IMG/VR virus record: IMGVR_UViG_3300018405_000018
Coordinates: 1-63,174 of that record
Source of the DNA: a virus
DNA length: 63,174 nucleotides
Reading direction: 5' to 3' (one strand)
This document shows positions 42,443 to 49,519 of this stretch, one piece after another. The position numbers and the translations under genes were made by a program. Numbering within the stretch: position 1 is the stretch's first letter; every line of letters begins with the position of its first letter. Below the pieces are notes generated by a model. It did no database searches and had not been told where the DNA came from. It saw nothing but the letters and a program-made list of their open reading frames with translations.

Positions 42443-42880
42443 TCACTTGAAGATTGTTTTCTCTGTCAGCACACGGAACTTTAGTCGTCGAGCCTCGCAC
42501 CATTTCTGCGCTGCTTCCCACTTTGCCATATTCTGAACGTACGTCAGGTTTTCAAACAACTGCGTCCGTGGGTTCCTTGACCTAGACTGCTTTGTTTGGT
42601 GGAGAGGCTTGACCTCAACAATCTCCTTGATTATTTCCCCATCTTTAGTTATATATTCACAAAAATAATCAGGATAATAATTTGCCATCCGTTTCTTTAC
42701 AGGGTTATAGTACGGAATTGCAATCTCTTCGCTTCCCCAGTGGAGAATCTGTGGGTTGTTGTCAAAAAACTTGTGAACTTCCAATTCCCAGCTGGATCGA
42801 TAGACAATCTTCGTAACATCGCCTATGTACTTTTCTGGATGCTTCGGCTGAAAGTATCCTTGTTTGTACTTAAATGCCAT
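42443..42880 (-). CDS. gp4: Head completion protein, T4 gp4-like
   Basis: 145 residues versus about 150 in T4 gp4. Family hallmarks are HPEKYIGDVTKIVYRSSWEL near the N terminus, HWGSEEIAIPYYNPV, YYPDYFCEYI and IVEVKP (a PD...E-x-K nuclease-like core), then AKWEAAQKWCEAR. In T4 it acts late in head maturation, after DNA packaging, before tail joining; the nuclease-like fold is known for the family. ATG overlaps the stop of the upstream gene by one base (TGATG), so translation is coupled. Confidence 0.92.
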   Translation of the reverse strand: MAFKYKQGYFQPKHPEKYIGDVTKIVYRSSWELEVHKFFDNNPQILHWGSEEIAIPYYNPVKKRMANYYPDYFCEYITKDGEIIKEIVEVKPLHQTKQSRSRNPRTQLFENLTYVQNMAKWEAAQKWCEARRLKFRVLTEKTIFK

Positions 42881-44232
42881 CAGAAAATCTCATCAGAAAA
42901 TCTCCTCAGTGCTCCTGATACACCATCAACCGCACTAGTGACAAAACTAGATATACTATTAAGACAGCCATTTCTCTTGATCCTGGCAGCATCTGTCTCA
43001 GCGTAGTTGATCTGACCGCGTGGTTGCGGATTGCCAACATGTCGAAGTGGATACAGCGCTGTGGCTAAAGCACCGAAATCTACTTTGTTCATAGCCACAT
43101 CGACTTCTGTGTGAACGCTATCATAGTTAAACTTCATTTCAACCATGTTGATATCACTGACTGCCATATCAAGATCATCTAGTTCAAAAGATGTAATTCT
43201 CGGGTTGATGAATGTGTAGATGTTGACTTTTCTTCCGTTGTCGTAAACGTGATACAGCTTGATCTCACGGATGATGTTCTTATTATCGTTTGCAAGAGGT
43301 CCTGTGGAACCAGCGCCGTTTGCTATTACAGGAACTTGTTGCTGTATTCCGGATACACGAGAGGACGAGAAGTTGCCAGCCATCCCTTCCATTTCAGCCA
43401 TGTCCATTTCTTTTGCTGAAGCATAGTTTAACACAGGGCTCATCGCACGAGTATACGCAGTATATAGAGCATGAACGCTGTTTCTACCATCATCGTAAAA
43501 CTCCATGTTCATCTCTTCAAACTCTGCTTTTGTCGTCACCTTAGTACGGAAGTTGTAGTAGTTAACATCTTCCATTGTGTACTTGACGGACGGTCTGGTC
43601 GACTGTTTGATCACAAACGCAAACTTCCTTTGGAAGTCTTGATCTTGCATATATTCAGGACTAAATGTGAATTGAACAACAAACAGAAACTTGTACTTTG
43701 GTAGCGCTCTGTCAAGATCAACAGCATATGGTGATGCTGACACTTTGTTTAGAACACCCTCAGATACTTCATTAAATGTTCTCAGCGTGTCAGCCCTAGC
43801 TACTCTATAAGCATCCTCGAGCGGTGGGCGGAAAATCGGAATATCGTTGATTGTAAACCGTCCATTCTTCACGCGATCAAACACGCCCTTTGCTGCTTCT
43901 GTTGCTGCTTCAGCGATCGTTTTGTTTCTCAGTTCACCAGTCTCTGGATCACGGATTTTTCCTTGTCCTGCTTTATAAAGTGCTTGTGAATTGATTCCTA
44001 ATGTGTCTAAAACCCACTTAACATCCGAGTTGATGTTGTCGATTGACACAGGCAACTTGCCGCCTTTTCCTAACGCTTGCGAAATTGACACGAGCGAACG
44101 AAGTCCTGATCCAACACGCGTTGCTGCTGGGTTGTTCGGATTGACGGCACGGCAGAACTCTGTCATTGCGTTTAGGCCGCGCGATGTAGAGATAGACCGT
44201 ACCGATCTACCGATGATGCGTCTTGGATCCAT
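42880..44232 (-). CDS. Tail-tube-like baseplate protein (gp48/gp54 candidate)
   Basis: 450 residues from the ATG at 44232 (AGGGA upstream); the frame is open for 24 more codons across the late promoter. The first 200 residues are helical and polar. From about 200 the chain reads like a tail-tube fold: ALPKYKFLFVVQFTFSPEYM, KFAFVIKQSTRPSVKYTMED, a MNMEFYDDGRNSVHALYTAY segment and, near the end, IREIKLYHVYDNG...FINPRITSFELDDLDMAVSD. T4 gp54 and gp48 form the platform from which the gp19 tube grows and share that plan (V-x-M-x-F-x-x-D...F-x-x-C/N-P-x-x-S). Which of the two it is cannot be decided here. It follows gp19 and precedes gp4. Confidence 0.55.
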   Translation of the reverse strand: MDPRRIIGRSVRSISTSRGLNAMTEFCRAVNPNNPAATRVGSGLRSLVSISQALGKGGKLPVSIDNINSDVKWVLDTLGINSQALYKAGQGKIRDPETGELRNKTIAEAATEAAKGVFDRVKNGRFTINDIPIFRPPLEDAYRVARADTLRTFNEVSEGVLNKVSASPYAVDLDRALPKYKFLFVVQFTFSPEYMQDQDFQRKFAFVIKQSTRPSVKYTMEDVNYYNFRTKVTTKAEFEEMNMEFYDDGRNSVHALYTAYTRAMSPVLNYASAKEMDMAEMEGMAGNFSSSRVSGIQQQVPVIANGAGSTGPLANDNKNIIREIKLYHVYDNGRKVNIYTFINPRITSFELDDLDMAVSDINMVEMKFNYDSVHTEVDVAMNKVDFGALATALYPLRHVGNPQPRGQINYAETDAARIKRNGCLNSISSFVTSAVDGVSGALRRFSDEIF

Positions 44233-44260
44233 TATATGTCCCTGTGAATACCGTTTAGGG

Positions 44261-44268
44261 TATTTATA
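44261..44268 (-). promoter_or_regulatory. Canonical TATAAATA late promoter fused to terminator T-tract
   Basis: A perfect T4 late core on the minus strand, 28 bases before the ATG at 44232. Its first T is the last T of the terminator that closes the gp19 unit. Confidence 0.8.
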
Positions 44269-44300
44269 AAAAGGAAAAGGCGACCGAAGTCGCCTTTTCC
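44268..44300 (-). terminator. Rho-independent terminator after gp19
   Basis: A perfect 12-bp stem (GGAAAAGGCGAC with its complement), UUCG-type loop on the minus strand, then T5. It lies 18 bases after the gp19 stop at 44319. Confidence 0.9.
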
Positions 44301-44318
44301 GCAATGGCTGATAGCTGA

Positions 44319-44903
44319 TTAAGTACCAGCACCACCTGTAGCAACGCCGGGACCGCGAGCGTAACCGCCAACGAGTTGACGTGCGTGGTCATAGCTCATA
44401 GTGATAGATATTTTCACAGCGTCTGATGTACCATAGTCAAGGTCACCATACTTAACGTTCTCAAGGAAGCAACCTTCCATTGTCCACGATTCAGTCACTT
44501 GATCGTTACCGTCCATCATGTCAATCTTAGCAGCAAACTTGTAGATCGAGCCTTCACCTGCTGCAGCCAACCACTGACCCTCAGCACCGATCAGCCACTG
44601 TTGGTTTTGCAGTTGAGCTTGCAACACTGCTGTTGCTGAGCCAGTAACATCGTCTTCGATCACGATTTCGATAGGATCCCACCTGTGTTTTCCGGCGATA
44701 TATGACACCGAATTGTAACGGTGTAGTTCAACTTTTGCAAACTGAACAGTTGGACGCTGAACTGTTACAGCTTGCATTGAAATCGGCTGGCTGTCTGCTC
44801 CAGCGCCCATGTTCTGGAAAGTTACGCGCCATTTATTGGTCTGTTTCGGTTGCAGAATACCAGTGCCAACGCCTGGGATACCGATATCATTGATTGTTGA
44901 CAT
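44319..44903 (-). CDS. gp19: Tail tube protein
   Basis: 194 residues from the ATG at 44903, with AGGAG nine bases upstream; the longer open frame runs back over the promoter. It has gp19-type elements: QTNKWRVTFQNMGAGADSQP at the N terminus, HRYNSVSYIAGKHRWDPIEI, YKFAAKIDMMDGNDQVTESW and TMEGCFLENVKYGDLDYGTS before the last strand. The protein stacks as hexamers to form the inner tube of the contractile tail. Size is close to T4 gp19 (163) with a short C-terminal glycine-rich extension. Unit of one gene with its own late-type promoter and a strong terminator. Confidence 0.93.
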   Translation of the reverse strand: MSTINDIGIPGVGTGILQPKQTNKWRVTFQNMGAGADSQPISMQAVTVQRPTVQFAKVELHRYNSVSYIAGKHRWDPIEIVIEDDVTGSATAVLQAQLQNQQWLIGAEGQWLAAAGEGSIYKFAAKIDMMDGNDQVTESWTMEGCFLENVKYGDLDYGTSDAVKISITMSYDHARQLVGGYARGPGVATGGAGT

Positions 44904-44941
44904 ATTACACTCCTGTTGGTAACAAAAATCTTGTTCGGAGG

Positions 44942-44949
44942 TATTTATT
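44942..44949 (-). promoter_or_regulatory. Late-type promoter AATAAATA
   Basis: AATAAATA on the minus strand, 38 bases before the gp19 ATG at 44903. Confidence 0.68.
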
Positions 44950-44991
44950 CTGCTGACACCAATTTTGCCCAAAAACCGACGGTGCAAAACA

Positions 44992-45017
44992 AGAAAGGCG
45001 GTATATACCGCCTTTCT
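44992..45017 (-). terminator. 26-bp perfect palindrome after gp18, probable terminator
   Basis: AGAAAGGCGGTAT/ATACCGCCTTTCT lies 19 bases after the sheath stop at 45037, followed on the minus strand by TGTTTTG. The loop must open from the palindrome centre and the T-tract is short, so efficiency is uncertain. Confidence 0.65.
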
Positions 45018-45036
45018 GTTTGATCTAGTCTGATGA

Positions 45037-46776
45037 TTAGATCTGTGCGCCTGTATTCACAACTCTGATCGGGATGTAAATAAATTCCGCGGCTTTGACT
45101 GGTTTCAACGCGACGTCGATGTACAGCTCGTTACGATCAATACGATCAGGCGTGTTGTTCGACTCGTCACAAACGGTAACAAAGTCATACAGTCCGCGCT
45201 TGACGAGCAGGTCACCGAGGAAGCTGTCGACAGTTGCTTTCAGGTTATCGCGCGTCAGTTGGTCGTTTGGTTCAAACACGAACGACATTGTGTTCTTACG
45301 GAGCTGACGCTTGATGTACATCATCAGACGAACAACGTTAACACGATCCAGAGCAGATGCGTCTGGTGCAGATGTCTTCTGACCCCACACGATCAGACCG
45401 CGACCTGGGAAGAACACGATCGGATTGATGTTGGTGAAGTACTTATACAGGTTGTCGCGTTGACCGAGGTTCAGAGCGGTCTCGTTGAACACTGTCGGTG
45501 TGCCAAGAGTGCCAGAGATGTACCCAACTGTTGTCGCACCAGAAACCATGCCACGACGAGTACCTGCTGGTGCAAACCACAGTTCAGACACTTCGTCGCT
45601 GTGTGCGATTGTACGAAGAGCGATACCTGATGCTGCACAAACTACGTTATTACCGTCGAGGTTTGATGCCCAGCCGTGCGGGTAGTAGTAAGCAACGTTG
45701 CGTGATTTAGCGCGCGTCGATGTTTCGCCCCAAGCGACAACTTGATTTGGGTCAAGGTCCATAGGCGTGTCAGCAATGACGATTGCTTCTTCGTTGGTGT
45801 CGATGCACAGGTTAACCATCTCATCAACAACTTCTGGGAAGCCAGGGCACAGAATCAGGTTGAATTCGTAAGTTTCTGAACGGATGTCTGTGTTGCTGTT
45901 GATAGCTTCCTGCAAAGCACGAACAACTTCAACACGGCGCGATGCATCGTTAGCACCAAGGCTAGTAGCATTGAGGAATTCCATTGTGTACTTAACGAGC
46001 TGTGATGCTTCAACAAGATAATCACCAGCTTCTTCAGGCGTCCACTCTGTCGGAATAACAGAGCCCCTTGTGTTCAGTTCCCATTCAGTCAGCATATACT
46101 TAAAGCCGGAGTATGCGTCTGTTGGAGGCTGACTGAAGCCGTTGCCGTAGACATCAAGCGGTGCCGCACTGTGATCAACCATGAATTCGTCTTGTGCACG
46201 ACGGAACGAGTATTGTTCCCACACAGCTGTTGTTGCCTGAACAGTCAGAGCGCTGACTTCACTTTTCGTCAGAGTGCGCTTATAGCTAGAATGAGCAGGA
46301 GTGAAACCGTTTGTCAGGTTGAACGTGTTGATATGAGCGTTAGCGAGGTTTGTCAGCACGTATGATGCTTCTTGCATCTTGACATCCCACATAGAGCGAA
46401 TTGATGCTGGGTTGTCGTCCAAGTTGACGTTGGCACGAACAACGAAAGCACGATTACCAACACCAAGATACTGGTTTAGAGCGAACAGACCATATTCGTT
46501 GCGGACATCACCGTGGTGAGCTGCGCCTGATGTGTCTTGCAGAAAGCGTGGGATGCCGTACAGAGCAACAGATTGCTTCAGTGACGTAACAGTGCGGATA
46601 ACACCGTGCTCAAATGTACCGTTTGCGTCCAACTGTGATGTAGGACCAACAGGAGCTTGCTTCTTCTCGTCAGCGGTAGCGATGAAAATCAGTGGGACAG
46701 TTGCTGCTGCCGCTGGAATGAAAAACGATTCGTCAGTGATTGTGACGGAAACGCCTGGGGAAATTAGACTTGCCAT
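45037..46776 (-). CDS. gp18: Tail sheath protein
   Basis: 579 residues. The N terminus (ISPGVSVTITDESFF, then ATVPLIFIATADEKK) is the sheath signature. The middle has RAFVVRANVNLDDNPASI and FNLILCPGFPEVVDEMV. The C-terminal domain (PGRGLIVWGQKTSAPDASAL, RVNVVRLMMYIKRQLRKNTM, FVFEPNDQLTRDNLKATVDS) is the conserved phage sheath domain that contacts the tube. The sheath contracts to drive the tube through the envelope. T4 gp18 is 659 residues, so peripheral domains are somewhat reduced. Transcribed from its own late-type promoter, back-to-back with a small plus-strand gene. Confidence 0.97.
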   Translation of the reverse strand: MASLISPGVSVTITDESFFIPAAAATVPLIFIATADEKKQAPVGPTSQLDANGTFEHGVIRTVTSLKQSVALYGIPRFLQDTSGAAHHGDVRNEYGLFALNQYLGVGNRAFVVRANVNLDDNPASIRSMWDVKMQEASYVLTNLANAHINTFNLTNGFTPAHSSYKRTLTKSEVSALTVQATTAVWEQYSFRRAQDEFMVDHSAAPLDVYGNGFSQPPTDAYSGFKYMLTEWELNTRGSVIPTEWTPEEAGDYLVEASQLVKYTMEFLNATSLGANDASRRVEVVRALQEAINSNTDIRSETYEFNLILCPGFPEVVDEMVNLCIDTNEEAIVIADTPMDLDPNQVVAWGETSTRAKSRNVAYYYPHGWASNLDGNNVVCAASGIALRTIAHSDEVSELWFAPAGTRRGMVSGATTVGYISGTLGTPTVFNETALNLGQRDNLYKYFTNINPIVFFPGRGLIVWGQKTSAPDASALDRVNVVRLMMYIKRQLRKNTMSFVFEPNDQLTRDNLKATVDSFLGDLLVKRGLYDFVTVCDESNNTPDRIDRNELYIDVALKPVKAAEFIYIPIRVVNTGAQI

Positions 46777-46819
46777 TGTTTTCTCCTTGTGGAAAGTGTT
46801 GCTTATTGTAGCATGATGA

Positions 46820-46827
46820 TATTTATT
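46820..46827 (-). promoter_or_regulatory. Late-type promoter AATAAATA (minus, divergent pair)
   Basis: AATAAATA, 43 bases before the sheath ATG at 46776; faces away from the plus-strand motif at 46853. Confidence 0.68.
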
Positions 46828-46852
46828 GAAACGGCCCTGTTGCTAGTGTAAA

Positions 46853-46860
46853 TATAAATG
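46853..46860 (+). promoter_or_regulatory. Late-like motif TATAAATG for plus-strand zinc-finger gene
   Basis: TATAAATG, 7 of 8 to the T4 late core, 16 bases before the ATG at 46877. It ends in G where all other sites end in A, so it is weaker evidence. A poor sigma70-like pair (TTGAAA, 17 bases, TAAATA) overlaps. Confidence 0.4.
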
Positions 46861-46876
46861 GACCTGTGGAGAAGAT

Positions 46877-47188
46877 ATGACAAGAGGAATGTTGATCGCC
46901 GTACTCAACCAACGAAAAGTATTTACCGAGACGGGTAAGGTTAGCCCGCGTTACCTTGACATATTGTATGCAAAGCCTGCGTTATTGCAGGAGATTTTGT
47001 TGCATACGCAGTTCCTGAAATACAATGCTCCGATCAAAGCACGGCTGAGGTGCTTGCGAGATGGAATTAGTGAGCAGCCGTTGTGTCAATGCGGAACGGT
47101 TTTGCAGATGAGAGAAACAGGAAGGTTTGCTGGAACATTCCCGTCAAGCTGTTCTAATAAATGTTCAGCAGCAAAGCGGTTTATCTAA
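46877..47188 (+). CDS. Small zinc-finger protein, homing-endonuclease-fragment-like (103 aa)
   Basis: ATG at 46877 with GGAG upstream. The first 60 residues are helical (SPRYLDILYAKPALLQEILL). The end carries CQCG, 17 residues, then C-S-N-K-C (LCQCGTVLQMRETG, SSCSNKCSAAK), a C-x-C-G...C-x-x-x-C treble-clef-like zinc site. The same C-x-C-G...C-S-x-K-C arrangement is common in phage homing-endonuclease-associated proteins, where a nuclease domain normally follows. Here the protein stops right after the finger, so it may be a remnant or a stand-alone DNA-binding factor. It is inserted between gp15 and gp18 on the opposite strand, and its stop overlaps that of gp15 by 8 bases. Confidence 0.55.
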   Translation: MTRGMLIAVLNQRKVFTETGKVSPRYLDILYAKPALLQEILLHTQFLKYNAPIKARLRCLRDGISEQPLCQCGTVLQMRETGRFAGTFPSSCSNKCSAAKRFI

Positions 47189-47951
47189 TCCCAACATTGG
47201 CACCATTTGCAATCTCTTCATAGTCAATACCAAGATCATCCAATGCGGCAATCACATCTCCACTCTCTCGGATTGCATTATTGACGACACCAAGACGCAT
47301 TCGGATGATCTTGATGAAATCAGCTCGGACATCCGCAGGAGAACCAAGATAAACAGGCATCTCAAACATCACTGTGCTCTGGATGATACGACGGTCGGTA
47401 CCGATGGGATACTGCTGGTCAATGTTAATGCTTGTCAGCTTGACGGTGGTTAAGCGTGTCCAGTCAAACGGTGCATCACTGATCTGAATGACCAACTGTG
47501 GATCGAACAACATTAGAATCTGCTCCATGATCTGAAAATGTTGGTCAGTGTTGCTTGCGTAGATCCCAAGCTGGACGGTCATCCTGTATGGAACGGGAGC
47601 GCGTTGATGAACGACCTTGACATCATCAGGCAGTAGCCCACCCGTTGGAACATAGCTGTTCCTCCGTTCAACACCAATACCATGCATCAAATCGGGTGCT
47701 ATGTCAAGGTTCTGCATGTATGCAGTCATCATCGGCAAGCGAATCGGCTTGTTTTGTGTGTTGTCCGCCATCAATGCAGCGACAACACGATCGTGGTTGC
47801 CGTAGTGGATTGTTACAGGAATCAACGACTCTTGTCCTGTCTGCTCGTTGCGACCGATCTGAACTTGTAGACCACTGAAGATCGTCATAAACTGAATGAT
47901 GTAACGCTTCAGTTGGTCATTGTACCAATACGCTTGTTTTGGGATTGCCAT
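47181..47951 (-). CDS. gp15: Tail completion / sheath stabiliser protein
   Basis: 256 residues, near T4 gp15 (272). Hallmarks are YWYNDQLKRYIIQFMTIFSG at the N terminus, VTIHYGNHDRVVAALMADNT, RAPVPYRMTVQLGIYASNTD, QIMEQILMLFDPQLVIQISD and VMFEMPVYLGSP. In T4 it caps the finished tail and joins it to the neck. It is the last gene of a gp13-gp14-gp15-like unit, as in T4, with 11- and 3-base gaps inside the unit. Confidence 0.93.
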   Translation of the reverse strand: MAIPKQAYWYNDQLKRYIIQFMTIFSGLQVQIGRNEQTGQESLIPVTIHYGNHDRVVAALMADNTQNKPIRLPMMTAYMQNLDIAPDLMHGIGVERRNSYVPTGGLLPDDVKVVHQRAPVPYRMTVQLGIYASNTDQHFQIMEQILMLFDPQLVIQISDAPFDWTRLTTVKLTSINIDQQYPIGTDRRIIQSTVMFEMPVYLGSPADVRADFIKIIRMRLGVVNNAIRESGDVIAALDDLGIDYEEIANGANVGIR

Positions 47952-47962
47952 TGTCTGTCCTC

Positions 47963-49516
47963 TTATTTGATGTCATCAACACCAGTTCTGTTTGGTGCTA
48001 TCAGGTATTCATTCAGAAGAGCCTTCTGGTTGTTGTATTGCTGACGACGGTCTGTCTCGAGGTAAATCCATCGTGTTTTCTTCTCTGACCAGCGATATAA
48101 CCGAGCTGGAACGTTCTTTGCTAGACCAACGTACGTCAGACGGTGGAAATCGCCATCTTTTGGATTTTCAGGATACTCTGGCCCTTCTGTGAACGGAGCG
48201 TTGTTAGACGGCAGTGCATCCTCAACGAACAACCCTCTCGGATTGAAACCAAACTTGTTGATGTGTGGCGCGCCAGCTTCTGCAGCAGTTCTCAGTTCTT
48301 CTTGCGAAAACTCACGGATTGTGTTTGAGCCCTCAGAACCACGCGCTGGCACACCTTCCAATGCTGTTTGTGCAATCTGCTCGTTCACCCCTGTGAAGTC
48401 TTGCCACATTGGGTGGTCGCCTTCGTCTTGATCGAACAGACCAGACGAATCAATCGCTTTAGCCAACTTCCCAAAGATGTCTTGCGTCTCTTGAGAAGCA
48501 AGCGCTGGTTGAGCGGTGACAAGCAGCATTAGCGGTTGCCATGTCGGTGTATATGAATCAGCATCCCATGTGACATCTGTCACCTCAAGATATCGTTTCA
48601 TGGCCCTTAGGTCAGGTGTGTATTGTGTTTCGCTTGGCAACTCTATGATGTCACCGATCACAACAGGCCGTCCAAGTTGTGCAACGATAGAGTTGAAATT
48701 CAACTTGATATTGTATGTTGCTGACGGAATCTCAATGCCAAATCGCGTCAATTCTGTTTGCGGGCTAATCAGGTTGTAAAACCCTTTAACCAGTACAGGA
48801 TCCTGCGCGTAGTCTCGATCGCGGTTTTCCACGAAGATTTTGTCTTGGATGTTGTTAAGAGCAGTTGCTGAGAAATCGTGCATTTCGAATGCCTGAACAC
48901 CCCAGCTGTCGCACTCATCACCTGTAAAATCAAGAGGACGGAGTCGCCAGTATCTGTTGATTACGGAGTGCTTGATGTGAATCGTGTTCAGATTATCATT
49001 GTTTGGCAGATTGACGATTGCCACACCAAACCACTGCGATCCGTTTTGTGACCGCTCAACTCGCGCCTTCGTTACACGCATGTTTGGATTAGCACTCTGT
49101 TTGATCTTGATTGTAGTGATCATGTGGCGAACGTGAGCGTCAATGCCGTACCGCTGACGGCCTGTTTGAATTCGTAGGATGCCGAAGTCATAACCAAGAT
49201 ATGCAGATGCTACGATTGCTGCTTCACCCGTCTGTTTTGATCTCCACTCCGTTCTTGTTTTTTGAAACGCGTACTTAGCGAGATACTTTGGAGCATCACC
49301 ACCTGATATTGGAGAGCCGTTTTTTGCCAAGTCAATCAAATCGGTTTGCTCGTGAACACCAAGCAGTTTATAGATGTTCACTTGAGCACCTGCAATCGCC
49401 AATGCTTCTTGGCTCTGTTGGTCCATAAAGCACGTGTCTATGCTCTGGGTCATATCCCAGGGCTTGCACGGCGTAAATTGTGATGCAGGTGGGCAGCAAT
49501 CTTTTCTGTTTTTCAT
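47963..49516 (-). CDS. gp14: Neck protein, gp14 candidate, with discoidin-like insertion (517 aa)
   Basis: About twice the length of T4 gp14 (256). A cysteine-rich N terminus (CCPPASQFTPCKPWD) is followed by a stretch that resembles an F5/8 type C (discoidin) fold: DFGILRIQTGR, ITTIKIKQSANPNMRVTKAR, SQNGSQWFGVAIV, NRYWRLRPLDF. The gp14-like part follows: ELTRFGIEIPSATYNIKLNF, VVIGDIIELPSE, MKRYLEVTDVTWDADSY and QPALASQETQDIFG. A polar C-terminal tail of about 130 residues has a GDFHRLTYVGLAKNVPARLY element. Position between gp13- and gp15-like genes supports the assignment. The discoidin-like part could bind carbohydrate or be an extra collar decoration. Confidence 0.62.
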   Translation of the reverse strand: MKNRKDCCPPASQFTPCKPWDMTQSIDTCFMDQQSQEALAIAGAQVNIYKLLGVHEQTDLIDLAKNGSPISGGDAPKYLAKYAFQKTRTEWRSKQTGEAAIVASAYLGYDFGILRIQTGRQRYGIDAHVRHMITTIKIKQSANPNMRVTKARVERSQNGSQWFGVAIVNLPNNDNLNTIHIKHSVINRYWRLRPLDFTGDECDSWGVQAFEMHDFSATALNNIQDKIFVENRDRDYAQDPVLVKGFYNLISPQTELTRFGIEIPSATYNIKLNFNSIVAQLGRPVVIGDIIELPSETQYTPDLRAMKRYLEVTDVTWDADSYTPTWQPLMLLVTAQPALASQETQDIFGKLAKAIDSSGLFDQDEGDHPMWQDFTGVNEQIAQTALEGVPARGSEGSNTIREFSQEELRTAAEAGAPHINKFGFNPRGLFVEDALPSNNAPFTEGPEYPENPKDGDFHRLTYVGLAKNVPARLYRWSEKKTRWIYLETDRRQQYNNQKALLNEYLIAPNRTGVDDIK

Positions 49517-49519
49517 ATC

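Noticed and set aside
42880-44304. Longer form of the gp48/gp54-like protein starting at 44304
   Set aside because: Its first 24 codons cross the late promoter and the terminator stem; the ATG at 44232 has a ribosome site.
46826-46853. Sigma70-like promoter for the plus-strand zinc-finger gene (TTGAAA, 17 bases, TAAATA)
   Set aside because: The -10 match is poor; the overlapping TATAAATG at 46853 is a better explanation given the rest of the window.
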